Assembly (NCBI GenBank): GCA_947259975.1
Contig: CAMYOD010000046.1
Coordinates: 1 to 64,000 of the forward strand
Reading direction: 5' to 3'
Length of the DNA: 64,000 nucleotides
Source: an uncultured Gammaproteobacteria bacterium
GTDB taxonomy: Bacteria; Pseudomonadota; Gammaproteobacteria; HyVt-429
Shown here piece by piece: positions 48,803 to 57,869 of this stretch (positions are counted from its first letter, which is position 1; each line of letters opens with the position of its first letter). The notes below the pieces were generated by a model. It saw nothing but the letters and a program-made list of their open reading frames with translations. It was not told the DNA's origin and ran no database searches. A program made the translations under genes and the position numbers.

Positions 48803-49774
48803 ATGAACATACGTCGTAGAACGCTGTTTTTTGTCGCCGTCGCATTGGTTGGCGGAACCTTCTCTATCCCCTCGCATACGTTTGCCGCGAAACGCATTGT
48901 CTTCGGTGGCGGCCCCGCCGGCGGGACCTTTCAGGTCGTCGCCAATTCCATCCAGACCTACGATCCGGTCAAGGCGGCGAAAGATTATCGGGTGCGGGCG
49001 CAATCCTCCGCCGGTTCTGTGGAGAACCTGCGCAAGGTGAACCAGGGCAAGATGCACTTCGGCGTGGTCTATTCCGGGCACGTGTACCTGGGCCGGGAAG
49101 GACAGCTGAAAAACGATCCCAACAAGTACGAAAACGTCATGGCGGTCGCCTTCCTCTACGGCGCGCCCGCCCAATTGGTGGTACGCAAGGGTGCGGGAAT
49201 TACGAGCACCCGGGACCTGGTCGGCAAAAAAGTCGGTGTCGGCAATGCCGGCTCCGGCGCCTTCGCCAACTGTGAGCTGTTCTTTACCCATATGGGGGTA
49301 TGGGACAAGATCGAGCGCAACGCCATGGGCTACAATGACGCCGCCGCCGCCTTCGGTAACAATCAGCTGGACGCGTTCTGGTTGTTCACTGCGTTTCCCA
49401 GCGGCGCCGTGATCATGGCCGCGCAGACCAACGACATCGAGCTGATTGATCTCGGCAAGGATGCGCAGGCGAGCGGTTTTTATGACAAGTATCCCTACTT
49501 CTCCAAACTCACGGTGCCGATGGGTACCTACAAGGGCGTCGACAAGGAGGTGCCGTCGTTTCAGGACTCCGCGCTGTGGGTGGCCAACGCCGATGTGTCC
49601 GCCGATATCGTTTATGACCTCTTATCCAAGATCTACACCGACGAGGGCCTCGCCTACATGAGGGGCCAGAAAAAGACCTTCAAGGCCATGTCCATCAAGC
49701 GCGGTGCGGACGGGATCGTCACCCCGCTGCATCCGGGGGCGGAGAAGTTCTGGAAGGAACAAGGGGTTCTCTGA
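48803..49774 (+). CDS. TAXI-family TRAP transporter solute-binding protein
   Basis: ATG 48803 with a GGAGG site gives 323 residues, with a signal peptide ending TFA. Family blocks are GGGPAGGTFQVVANSI, SAGSVENLRKVNQGKMHFGVVYSG and GKKVGVGNAGSGAFANCELFF. The periplasmic receptor captures a carboxylate, perhaps an amino acid or C4 compound. It is followed by the fused permease gene after a 79-bp gap with a hairpin. The ligand cannot be assigned. Confidence 0.92.
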   Translation: MNIRRRTLFFVAVALVGGTFSIPSHTFAAKRIVFGGGPAGGTFQVVANSIQTYDPVKAAKDYRVRAQSSAGSVENLRKVNQGKMHFGVVYSGHVYLGREGQLKNDPNKYENVMAVAFLYGAPAQLVVRKGAGITSTRDLVGKKVGVGNAGSGAFANCELFFTHMGVWDKIERNAMGYNDAAAAFGNNQLDAFWLFTAFPSGAVIMAAQTNDIELIDLGKDAQASGFYDKYPYFSKLTVPMGTYKGVDKEVPSFQDSALWVANADVSADIVYDLLSKIYTDEGLAYMRGQKKTFKAMSIKRGADGIVTPLHPGAEKFWKEQGVL

Positions 49775-49795
49775 TCCCGATTAACTGATTCATTG

Positions 49796-49825
49796 CAACG
49801 GGGCCTGTTTGGCCCCGTTGTTTTT
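49796..49825 (+). terminator. Attenuator hairpin between TRAP receptor and permease genes
   Basis: A perfect 10-bp stem (CAACGGGGCC with GGCCCCGTTG), 5-base loop and five T residues form a full intrinsic terminator. Because the permease gene lies just downstream with no clear promoter, it probably works as a partial terminator that keeps the receptor in excess. Confidence 0.85.
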
Positions 49826-49853
49826 CCACGGACCGAGGGCGGCGAGAGCGTAT

Positions 49854-51575
49854 ATGTTCGAACGACTTCACTGGCTCGAGCAACGCCTGTTCGACGTGCT
49901 GGCCCTGGGGCTGGTGCTGTTCTATTCCTATTCCGCGGTGCTCGCGCCCGCCGCCACCCAATATCACCGCGGCATCTATGTCCTGGTCACCTATGTGCTG
50001 GTGTTGCTGCTGTACCGCTCCAAGGGTCCCCTCGGGCGGGTCATCGACTACGTTTTAATCGCCGTATCGGTGATCTGTGTCGGTTACTGGATGGCCAACT
50101 TCGAGGCCATCAACTATCGCGCCGGCCTGGAGACCACCCTGGACAAATGGATCGCCATGGCGGGTGTCCTGGTCGGGGTTGAGCTGGCGCGCCGTGTGAT
50201 CGGCAACATCTTCGTTATCCTCGGCGCCGTCATGCTGGTCTACGGTGTCTATGGCGATTATGCCCCGGAGTTGATTGCCCACGCCGGCGATACCTTTCCC
50301 GATCTTTGCACCAGTATCTTCTACAAGAGCGACGGTGTGTTCGGCATCATGGCCAACGTGCTGGCGACGTATATCCTTTTGTTCGTCATCTTCGGCGCGT
50401 TTCTGGAAAAGAGTGGGGCGCAACGATTCTTTATCGACTTTCCCCTTGCCGCGGTGGGTCACAAGATCGGCGGGCCGGGCAAGGTGTCGGTAATCGCCAG
50501 CGGCCTGTTCGGGTCCATCTCCGGCAGTGCCATTGCCAACACCGTTTCGACCGGGGCGTTCACCATACCCATGATGAAGAAGGCGGGCTTCAAGCCGCAT
50601 GTGGCCGGCGGCATCGAGCCCGCCGCCTCCATCGGCGGCATGTTCATGCCGCCGATCATGGGTGCGGGCGGTTTTATCATGGCGGAGCTGACGGGCATGC
50701 CGTACTCGCAGATCATGCTGGTCGCGGTATTTCCGGCGCTGATGTATTTTTTCAGTGTCTTCATGATGGTCCATTACGAGGCCAAGCAGCACAACATCGT
50801 CGGCGAGAAGACCGAGTCCAGCGCGCTCGATATTTTCAAGCGCGAATGGTTCTACGTACTGCCGTTGGTGATCATCACTATTCTGATGCTTATGGGCTAC
50901 TCGCCCGGTTACTCGGCAATCCTGGGTATCGTCACCTGCATCGTCGTGAGCTGGTTCCGCAAGGACACCCGCATCGGCCCGCTGCGCTTTGTCGAGGCGG
51001 CGCGGGCCGGCGCCGAGAGCAGTCTCAAGATCGGCGCCACCGTGGGCGTGATCGGCATCATCATCGGTGTGCTGACCTACAGCGGCCTGGTGCTGACCTT
51101 CGCCGATATTGTCATCGAACTCGCGGATGGGCGCTTGTTCCTGACCATCCTGCTCATCGCGCTGGCCTCGCTGGTGCTGGGCATGGGGGTGCCGGTCACG
51201 GCCGCCTATCTGATTACCGCGGTGGTGGCGGTGCCGGCGCTGACCCATCTCGGTGTCAACGAGATCGCCGCGCACATGATCGTCTACTGGCTGTCGCAGG
51301 ACTCCAACATCACGCCGCCGGTGTGCATCGCCGCCTTCGCCGGCGCCACCATCGCCAAGGCCAACATGTGGAAGACCGCCTTCACGGCGTTCAAGTTTGC
51401 AAAGTTTTTGTATCTGGGCCCGTTTCTGTTCGGTTATGTGCCGGGCTTTTCGCTCAACGGCAGTGCCCGCGACATTGTCGTCGCGTTTGTATTGATCTTC
51501 GTCGGTACCTGGGCCTATTCCTGGTTGCTCAGCGGTATCTGGCTGAAGTATTTCCGTCGCACGGCCAACGCCTGA
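49854..51575 (+). CDS. TRAP transporter fused permease (DctQM type, TAXI family)
   Basis: From ATG 49854 the 573-residue protein has about 16 hydrophobic segments: a small N-terminal DctQ-like four-helix part and the large DctM part with SGSAIANTVSTGAFTIPMM, PPIMGAGGFIMAEL and the repeat LGMGVPVTAAYLITAVVAVP. It drives ion-coupled uptake with the receptor encoded upstream. The fused form is usual for TAXI systems. Confidence 0.92.
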   Translation: MFERLHWLEQRLFDVLALGLVLFYSYSAVLAPAATQYHRGIYVLVTYVLVLLLYRSKGPLGRVIDYVLIAVSVICVGYWMANFEAINYRAGLETTLDKWIAMAGVLVGVELARRVIGNIFVILGAVMLVYGVYGDYAPELIAHAGDTFPDLCTSIFYKSDGVFGIMANVLATYILLFVIFGAFLEKSGAQRFFIDFPLAAVGHKIGGPGKVSVIASGLFGSISGSAIANTVSTGAFTIPMMKKAGFKPHVAGGIEPAASIGGMFMPPIMGAGGFIMAELTGMPYSQIMLVAVFPALMYFFSVFMMVHYEAKQHNIVGEKTESSALDIFKREWFYVLPLVIITILMLMGYSPGYSAILGIVTCIVVSWFRKDTRIGPLRFVEAARAGAESSLKIGATVGVIGIIIGVLTYSGLVLTFADIVIELADGRLFLTILLIALASLVLGMGVPVTAAYLITAVVAVPALTHLGVNEIAAHMIVYWLSQDSNITPPVCIAAFAGATIAKANMWKTAFTAFKFAKFLYLGPFLFGYVPGFSLNGSARDIVVAFVLIFVGTWAYSWLLSGIWLKYFRRTANA

Positions 51576-51615
51576 TCCCGCAGCCCGGGCAACTATTCTA
51601 CGGGTCGGCGCGCGC

Positions 51616-51738
51616 CGCCTGGACAACCCGCCAAGCTTAATCTCGCGCTACGTCCCTGTAGCGCTCGAATCGCGGCCTTGCGCTTTGCTGTCCCTGCGTC
51701 GCGCAAGGCCGGACGACGCTTGGTGGGTTGTCCAGGCG
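51616..51738. repeat. Nested inverted repeat with cloverleaf-like fold
   Basis: The outer arms CGCCTGGACAACCCGCCAAG (51616-) and their complement (51718-51738) match at 20 of 21 positions. Inside are two more hairpins: CGCTAC with GTAGCG around 51646-51663, and CGGCCTTGCG (51673-51682) with CGCAAGGCCG (51702-51711). Both inner loops contain GTCCCTG. It looks like a non-autonomous mobile element or a structured RNA. No gene is seen. Confidence 0.8.
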
Positions 51739-51778
51739 ACGCGATAGACACTGCGCTACTAGCGTCCCGGCATAATAC

Positions 51779-51807
51779 TTGACCAAAATAATCAACAATA
51801 TTAGAAT
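51779..51807 (+). promoter_or_regulatory. Sigma-70 promoter of the TusE/DsrC-like gene
   Basis: TTGACC (51779-51784) and TAGAAT (51802-51807) are separated by 17 bp in an AT-rich tract. Predicted start near 51814 gives about 80 nt of leader before the ATG at 51895. Confidence 0.65.
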
Positions 51808-51894
51808 AGTAGTGTATTCTGTTACAAATCCGCGGGCCCAGCGAGGCCAGGGCGATCGCCGGCGCGGTATTCTTAAGTTAGTGCGGAGATTGTT

Positions 51895-52227
51895 ATGCAA
51901 TTATCAGAGTTTGATCGCGATGGCGATGGGTTCCTCAAAAATCTGGATGACTGGACGCCGGAGTTCGCCCGCCTGGTGGCGGCGGACGAGGGAGTCGATT
52001 ACAACGACGCCCTGGATGGCGTCATCACCTGGGCGCGCGGATTCTTTGACGAATATCAGATGGCCCCGAAGATTGCGGACTTCAAAAAGGGGTTCTACGA
52101 CGTGGGCGACTTCGAGGAGACCGGACGCAAGGCGGCGGCCAATTATCTTGCCCGCCTTACCAACGGCTCGGGTATGAAGCGGATCGACAAAATCGCCGGC
52201 TTGCCCAAACCCACCGGCTGCGTATAG
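51895..52227 (+). CDS. TusE/DsrC-family sulfur-carrier protein with only the terminal cysteine
   Basis: The 110-residue protein ends GLPKPTGCV, the C-terminal arm of DsrC/TusE with the penultimate reactive Cys109. The second Cys of true DsrC, ten residues earlier, is Asp here (RIDKIAGLP), so the trisulfide chemistry of DsrC is not possible. It suits sulfur relay (TusE) or a DsrC-like regulator. The N-terminal LDDWTPEFARLVAADEGV and central YQMAPKIADFKK regions match the family. It has its own promoter and a bidirectional terminator. Confidence 0.88.
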   Translation: MQLSEFDRDGDGFLKNLDDWTPEFARLVAADEGVDYNDALDGVITWARGFFDEYQMAPKIADFKKGFYDVGDFEETGRKAAANYLARLTNGSGMKRIDKIAGLPKPTGCV

Positions 52228-52234
52228 CCAGTAT

Positions 52235-52266
52235 TAAAAAAGGCCCTGCAAGCAGGGCCTTTTTTG
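52235..52266. terminator. Bidirectional intrinsic terminator
   Basis: An 8-bp GC-rich stem (AGGCCCTG with CAGGGCCT) is extended by five A-T pairs on each side, giving a U-run in either direction. It separates the converging TusE/DsrC-like and BI-1 family genes. Confidence 0.92.
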
Positions 52267-52286
52267 TCATTCCCGTCTATTCGAGC

Positions 52287-52958
52287 TCAGTCTTCGCCGC
52301 CGAAGATGCCGAGCAGGTGCAGCAGGCTGGTGAAGAGATTGTAGATCGCGATGTACAGCGTCACTGTGGCCATGATGTAGTTGGTTTCGCCGCCGTGGAC
52401 CATGGCACTGGTCTGGTACAGAATCAGCCCGCACATCAGCAGCACGAACATGGACGATACCACCAGCGACAGCAGCGGGATCGCCAGGAAAATGTTGGCG
52501 ATCGCGGCGACAAACGCCACCAGGATGCCGGCGACCAGAAACCCGCCCATGTAACTGAAATCCTTGCGCGAGCTCAGCGCATAGGCGGACAGGCCGATGA
52601 AGATCGCACCGGTGGCGCCAAAGGCATAGGCCACCAACTGGCTGCCATTGCCGAGATTACTGATGTAAAGATTGAGGACCGGACCCAGGGTATAGCCCAT
52701 GAAGCCCGTCAGCGCGAATACCGACACCAGCCCCCAGGCGCTGTTGCGTAACATATTAGTGAGAAACAGCAGCCCGAAATAGCCACCCAGTACCAGCCAC
52801 ACGTTCAGCATCGGCGCGTTGCTGAGCAGGGCCATGGTGGCGGTCGCCGCACTGAACAACAAGGTCATGGATAGCAGGAGATAGGTATTACGGATGACGC
52901 TGTTGGTGGCGAGTACAGCCTCCTGGCGACGTGCAACCGTGTTCGGGAACTGGGACAT
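52287..52958 (-). CDS. Bax inhibitor-1 / YccA family membrane protein
   Basis: The 223-residue protein has seven hydrophobic segments and the BI-1 landmarks: RNTYLLLSMTLLFSAATA (TM1), GFMGYTLGPVLNLYI (TM3) and the C-terminal VTLYIAIYNLFTSLLHLLGI with the conserved acidic tail. E. coli YccA modulates FtsH. The start at 52958 follows the family. Its exact role is unknown. Confidence 0.93.
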   Translation of the reverse strand: MSQFPNTVARRQEAVLATNSVIRNTYLLLSMTLLFSAATATMALLSNAPMLNVWLVLGGYFGLLFLTNMLRNSAWGLVSVFALTGFMGYTLGPVLNLYISNLGNGSQLVAYAFGATGAIFIGLSAYALSSRKDFSYMGGFLVAGILVAFVAAIANIFLAIPLLSLVVSSMFVLLMCGLILYQTSAMVHGGETNYIMATVTLYIAIYNLFTSLLHLLGIFGGED

Positions 52959-53075
52959 AATAAGCCTCTCGGTCGTGTGGATTCGTAAACTGACGCTAGT
53001 ATAACAGGGTGTGCTCGGGACCTGCAGGCAAGCGTATCAATGGGGGTGCAGCCGGGAATATGCTATTAAGGTCTT

Positions 53076-54446
53076 ATGGAATACGACGTTGTTGACGCCA
53101 TCGTGGCCCCGGAAGGGCAGCTCGACCTGTTATCGAAGATGGAGGTGGGCAAACTGCTGGATACCAGCCAGGGCGGTCTGTTTACTATCTTCCGAAACTG
53201 CTCGCTCGCGGTGCTCAATTGCGGCAATTATCTCGACGACGGTAAAGAGCTGCTGGAGCGATATAAGTCGTTCGATATCCGCGTGGCTCCGGTCGAGCGC
53301 GGGATCAAGCTGGAATTAAAGAACGCGCCGGCGAGCGCCTTTGTCGACGCCAAACTGATCAAGGGCATCAGCGAGCACCTGTTCGCGGTGCTGCGGGATG
53401 TCATCTATGTCAGCGAAAAGATCAATGACAATCCAAACATCGACCTCACGCAGTCGGACGGCGTCAGTAACGCGGTATTCCATATCCTGCGCAACGCCGA
53501 GATTCTGCGCCCGCTGACAGACCCGAAGCTGGTCGTGTGCTGGGGCGGACATTCGATCTCGCGCCATGAGTATGACTACACCAAAGAGGTCGGCTATCAG
53601 ATGGGGCTGCGCGGCCTGGATATCTGTACCGGCTGCGGTCCGGGGGCGATGAAGGGGCCCATGAAGGGCGCCACTATCGGTCACGCCAAGCAGCGCATTC
53701 ACAGTGGACAATACCTGGGTATCTCCGAACCGGGTATTATCGCCGCCGAAGCACCCAATCCCATCGTCAACGATCTGGTCATTCTGCCGGACATCGAGAA
53801 ACGGCTGGAGGCGTTTGCGCGGGTCGGCCATGGCGTGGTGGTATTTCCCGGCGGTGTCGGTACCGCGGAGGAGATCCTGTTCCTGCTGGGAATCCTGCTG
53901 CACCCCGCGAACGATGAGATACCTTTCCCGCTGATCATGACCGGCCCGGCCAGCGCGGCAGAATACTTCAAACAAATCGATCAGTTCATCGTCGATACCC
54001 TGGGTGAGGAAGTACGCAAATACTATCGCATTATCATCGATGATCCGGCGCGCGTGGCGCGGGAAATGCGCGACGGGCTCAAGGAGGTGCGCAGCTATCG
54101 TAAACACATCGGCGACGCGTACTATTTTAATTGGCGTCTCAGGATCGACGAAGAATTTCAGCGCGCGTTTGTACCCACTCACGAAAATATGCGCAACCTG
54201 GAACTGCACAAGGATCAGGATCGCCATCTGCTGGCAGCCAATCTGCGTCGCGCCTTCTCGGGCATCGTGGCCGGCAACGTCAAGGATGAGGGCATACGCG
54301 CGATCGAGGAGCATGGCCTGTTCGAGATCCGCGGCGACAAAGGACTGATGGAAAAGCTGGATGCGTTGCTCGCCTCCTTTGTTGCGCAGACGCGCATGAA
54401 ACTGGAGGGCGAGGCGTACACGCCTTGTTATCGTATCGTTAAATAA
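53076..54446 (+). CDS. ppnN: Nucleotide 5'-monophosphate nucleosidase (PpnN/YgdH)
   Basis: The 456-residue enzyme splits purine and pyrimidine nucleotides to base and ribose 5-phosphate and is stimulated by (p)ppGpp in E. coli. The LOG domain has CWGGHSISRHEYDYTKEVGY, the TGCGPGAMKGPMKGA loop and FPGGVGTAEEILF, the GGXGTXXE catalytic motif. The N- and C-terminal PpnN-specific domains are present and the length equals that of E. coli PpnN. Confidence 0.95.
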   Translation: MEYDVVDAIVAPEGQLDLLSKMEVGKLLDTSQGGLFTIFRNCSLAVLNCGNYLDDGKELLERYKSFDIRVAPVERGIKLELKNAPASAFVDAKLIKGISEHLFAVLRDVIYVSEKINDNPNIDLTQSDGVSNAVFHILRNAEILRPLTDPKLVVCWGGHSISRHEYDYTKEVGYQMGLRGLDICTGCGPGAMKGPMKGATIGHAKQRIHSGQYLGISEPGIIAAEAPNPIVNDLVILPDIEKRLEAFARVGHGVVVFPGGVGTAEEILFLLGILLHPANDEIPFPLIMTGPASAAEYFKQIDQFIVDTLGEEVRKYYRIIIDDPARVAREMRDGLKEVRSYRKHIGDAYYFNWRLRIDEEFQRAFVPTHENMRNLELHKDQDRHLLAANLRRAFSGIVAGNVKDEGIRAIEEHGLFEIRGDKGLMEKLDALLASFVAQTRMKLEGEAYTPCYRIVK

Positions 54447-54480
54447 GCGACCGAAGAGAATTGATTGGTCTCAAAACGGT

Positions 54481-54545
54481 GCCCCGCGACTCACGATCCG
54501 CGCCGTTCTCATCGCATCTCACCTGAGTGGGGCGGCGGTTTTTTG
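54481..54545 (+). terminator. Possible terminator after ppnN
   Basis: GCCCCGCGACTCA pairs imperfectly with TGAGTGGGGCGGC across a 30-base loop, followed by GGTTTTTT. The long loop lowers confidence. Confidence 0.45.
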
Positions 54546-54631
54546 ATCGCGAGCGGAGATGGTAGTCTCATGCCGCGCCATTACCGCGTGCCACAGCAAT
54601 GTTGAAGAACCTCGAGGGGGTCAAGAAAAAA

Positions 54632-55803
54632 ATGGCTAGTTTCGTTGGTACCGTATCGTCATTCATCACGGTCATTACATTAACCTTATTCACCGGTGCC
54701 GGGGTCCTCGCGCAATCGGAACCGGCACCCCTGCACCTTGAGGGCTCGGCCGCCACCAGCCCGTGGAAGCGCTACGCGGCGTGGACCGAGCGTCGCTTCG
54801 ACAAATTCAGCTCGCGGGCCGCACACTGGCATTCGATCGGTCACGGGGCGGCAGCTGCGTCGCCTGTCATATCCTTGGCGAGAGCACGCCGGAGTTTCCC
54901 GGCAACGTCGGTCCGGATCTATCCACCCTGGGCGCGACGCGGGACCCGCAAATGATGTTTGCCTATACGTACGATGCGCGCAGTTTTTTCCCGTTAAGCA
55001 TCATGCCGCCCTGGGGTACGCACGGCCTCTACACCACCGAGGAGCTGGTCGATATCGTCGCGTTTCTGGCCTCCCTCAAGACGCCGATGAAGTTCAAGGA
55101 CGAGCTGGACGATCCTACCAAGCGCATCGTCCCCAAGGAGACCCGCGACAACCTGGATGATTTCGAGAATCCCGGCATGGATGTGGTGCCGGAGGGCAAA
55201 AAGTTGTTTGCAGCCCGGGGTCCGAAAAACAAGTCCTGTCTGGATTGCCATGCGGCGCCCGAACAAGCGTTCAAAACCTGGGCGGCACGCATGCCCAGAT
55301 ACGAGCCGCGACTGCAGAAGGTGTTGGGCGTGGAGGAGTTCGTGACGCGCCATGCCATGGCCACCACCGGCGACGCCCACCTGATGGAAAGCGAACAGAA
55401 CATCGCCTTGTCTGTCTATCTGAAGTTTCTCGCCAATGGTGCGGTCATCGATGTCGATGTGGCAAGCCCGGAAGCAAAGGCGGCGGCGGAGCGGGGTCGC
55501 GCCTTGACCCAGCGCAAGATCGGCCAGCTCAATTTCGCCTGTACCGATTGTCATGAGCGCGCCGCGAATCGTTGGATCCGCGGCCAATGGCTGACTGGCA
55601 TGCGCGGGCAGGTCGGACACTTCCCGACCTGGCGCAACGGTCGCGGCGAGGTCTGGGACCTGCGCAAACGGTTCCAATGGTGTAACGTGGCCATACGTGC
55701 CAATGAGCTGCCACCCGATGCACCGGAATACGGCGATCTCGAACTCTACCTCACCTCGTTGAGCAACGGCCTGACCCTGAGTGTTCCCGGGATTCGCAAT
55801 TAG
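54632..55803 (+). CDS. soxXA: Fused SoxX-SoxA c-type cytochrome with interrupted reading frame
   Basis: SoxXA starts thiosulfate oxidation by linking thiosulfate to SoxYZ in the periplasm. The frame from GTG 54763 to 55803 encodes a SoxX-like part (CVACH heme, PGNVGPDLSTLGATRD, SIMPPWGTHGLYTTEELVDI), then a diheme SoxA-like part (EGKKLFAARGPKNKS, CLDCH, CTDCH, WCNVAIRANELP with the distal Cys ligand, ELYLTSLSNGLTLSVPGIR). The signal peptide (54632, or 54599; VITLTLFTGAGVLAQ) is in another frame. A TGA at 54739 blocks upstream extension, so one base appears to be missing between about 54742 and 54830. No soxYZ or soxB is nearby. Confidence 0.82.
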
Positions 55804-55814
55804 ACCGCAAAACG

Positions 55815-55847
55815 CCGGCGCGCGCTCCACGGTAAATCGCGCGCCGG
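55815..55847. other. GC-rich hairpin after soxXA
   Basis: A 10-bp perfect stem (CCGGCGCGCG with CGCGCGCCGG) has a 13-base loop. It has no T-run, so it is at best a weak or Rho-assisted end of the soxXA transcript. Confidence 0.5.
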
Positions 55848-55939
55848 TCCCACTTGCATGTCCGTCAAGCCGCGGGCCGGGCTTCCGGTTCCGTATCAGG
55901 ATCAAGGCCTCGGCCTGAGTGGCGACTAGCGGGCGACGC

Positions 55940-57547
55940 ATGCACGAAAAACATTCCCATCCACAGGCAACCCGGGCCATGCGCCCGTGGAGCCTGTTGT
56001 TCTTTCTCATCTATGCGGTACAGAAGACGGCGAACCATTTCGAAGGTATCGCCAAGTACCCGGTGCGCAAATTCCTCAAGGCCCCGGAGGCCGAGGGTGG
56101 CCTGGGGCTGACGCCGGAAAAGGCCGGTGCATTTCTGACCGACACGGCGCTGGGTTGGTACATCAAGGCGCTGTTCGGCTTGCTCACCGACAACCTGCCG
56201 CTGTTCGGCTACCGGCGCAAGTCGTGGCTTATTATTTCTTCCTTGTTATGCGGGCTCGCGTGGTTCTGGGTCGCCATGAACGGCACCACCGTGCAGACCC
56301 TGCTGGTAGGCCTCGTGATTGTGAACGTGCTCATCGCCTTCAGCGATGTGGTATGCGATGGCCTGATGGTCGAAACGGCGCAGCGTTTCGAGCACGTCTA
56401 CGGGCTGCCGGAGGGCACCGCCAATCGCCCGCTGCAGGCGGCGCAGTGGTCCGGCGCCATGATCGCGGTGTTTGTTGCCAGCATCGGCGGCGGCATCATC
56501 GCGCAGTTTTTCACCTTGCGCACGGCGGCGATGGTTTCGGGGATCGCACCCCTGTTGCTCACCATCGCCGTGGCCGTCATCGTCAAGGAAGACAAGGTGG
56601 CCTGGGACTGGCGCCGGGCCAACAAGGGTTGGGTCACCATCGGCGTGATCGTTGCGGTGGCCTACGCCATCCTGTGGCTGAAGGATATGGCCGTGGGCAA
56701 CCCGTTCAAACCCTTCGAGCCCATCATCTCGGCGCTGCTGATTATCGGTTGCCTGCTGGCCATGGTGCGCATACCGCGCAGCCTGACCGCACCCGTTATC
56801 CTGGTGTTCCTGTGGCAGGCCACGCCCTTCGATACCAACGCGCAATTTGTGTATCACTATTTCACCCGCCACAACACCGAATTCGTCGCCGTCCTCGCGC
56901 AAGGCAATACCCTGACCGAAGTGCTGCGCGGCGTCGTCGCCTGGTTTGGTGTTGCGGATGCGCAGAATATGAGCGGTGGTGCGTTCGTGGAACTCTACTG
57001 GGGCTCGGTAATTGGTACCGTCAACGCCTTATTCGCGGTCATCGGCGCCCTGTTCTTTCGCCGTTATTTGCAGACCATCCCGTTTGCACGCCTGTTTGCC
57101 GCCTGCATTGCTGCACAGGCGACGGTCATTGCGTGTTTTTTGTCATTTTCGCAGCTACGTATCGCGAGTCCCGATTGGCTCATGGGCCTGATGGCGGCGG
57201 AAGGCTTCGTGTTCATGATCGCGACCCTGGCGGTACTCGGCTACGCCGCCAAGCGCACCCCGGAAAATAACCAGGCGTCGATCTTCGCGTTCTTCATGGG
57301 CATGTATAACCTGGGCCAGATCCTCGGCCGCGAGCAGGTGGGCAGCCGCATCTATACTGCCGTGGCGGAACGATCCGTGGACGGCTTCGTCGCGGTTCCC
57401 GGATCGATGCCGCAGCCGCACGCGGGCATGACGGTCACCGTCGGCCTCGCGCTGGTCTGGTTGTGTCTGGTCTATGCCTTAATACATTACATGATTCGTC
57501 ACGGCCATATCGTCACCCATGCCGAAGACGCGCAGCACCGTTTCTGA
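55940..57547 (+). CDS. BT1/folate-biopterin-type MFS transporter
   Basis: From ATG 55940 the 535-residue protein has about 12 membrane helices. The family motif region is KALFGLLTDNLPLFGYRRKS in the TM2-TM3 loop, and FSDVVCDGLMVE in TM4 carries the paired Asp of BT1 proteins. BT1 transporters move folates or pterins in protists, plants and cyanobacteria; the bacterial substrate is not established. It lies after soxXA in the same direction, 136 bp away. Confidence 0.82.
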   Translation: MHEKHSHPQATRAMRPWSLLFFLIYAVQKTANHFEGIAKYPVRKFLKAPEAEGGLGLTPEKAGAFLTDTALGWYIKALFGLLTDNLPLFGYRRKSWLIISSLLCGLAWFWVAMNGTTVQTLLVGLVIVNVLIAFSDVVCDGLMVETAQRFEHVYGLPEGTANRPLQAAQWSGAMIAVFVASIGGGIIAQFFTLRTAAMVSGIAPLLLTIAVAVIVKEDKVAWDWRRANKGWVTIGVIVAVAYAILWLKDMAVGNPFKPFEPIISALLIIGCLLAMVRIPRSLTAPVILVFLWQATPFDTNAQFVYHYFTRHNTEFVAVLAQGNTLTEVLRGVVAWFGVADAQNMSGGAFVELYWGSVIGTVNALFAVIGALFFRRYLQTIPFARLFAACIAAQATVIACFLSFSQLRIASPDWLMGLMAAEGFVFMIATLAVLGYAAKRTPENNQASIFAFFMGMYNLGQILGREQVGSRIYTAVAERSVDGFVAVPGSMPQPHAGMTVTVGLALVWLCLVYALIHYMIRHGHIVTHAEDAQHRF

Positions 57548-57742
57548 CTGAGGAGCACCAGGATCTGGGATCTCCGGGCTGGGTCCTACGTGTCACCCAA
57601 AATACCTATCGCCACGCTATCGGGCAGGCTATCAGGGCATTCGCTCAGCCAATAGCCGCGCGGTCTGTTCGCTCGCTTGCTTAGCATTTCACCGCTTGTC
57701 GGCTAATACGGCACGCGCGTAGAAACCCACCATTTGTCGCGT

Positions 57743-57771
57743 TGACTCGTCTCTTGCGCTCCGATATGTTG
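57743..57771 (+). promoter_or_regulatory. Sigma-70 promoter of the secreted protein gene
   Basis: TTGACT (57743-57748) and TATGTT (57766-57771) are spaced by 17 bp. The leader to ATG 57870 is about 90 nt. The rest of the 57548-57869 gap holds no recognised gene. Confidence 0.55.
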
Positions 57772-57869
57772 CGCCACGGCATTCCGTTGGTCTACACGCC
57801 GACTGAATGCGTTGCATACCAATAAACAATCAACAATCTCGATTACACGGATAAGGACGGGACGTAGTC

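Noticed and set aside
50055-51626. Minus-strand frame opposite the TRAP permease (523 codons)
   Set aside because: It is a mirror of membrane-protein codons, giving His/Asp/Arg-rich low-complexity sequence; the permease itself is certain.
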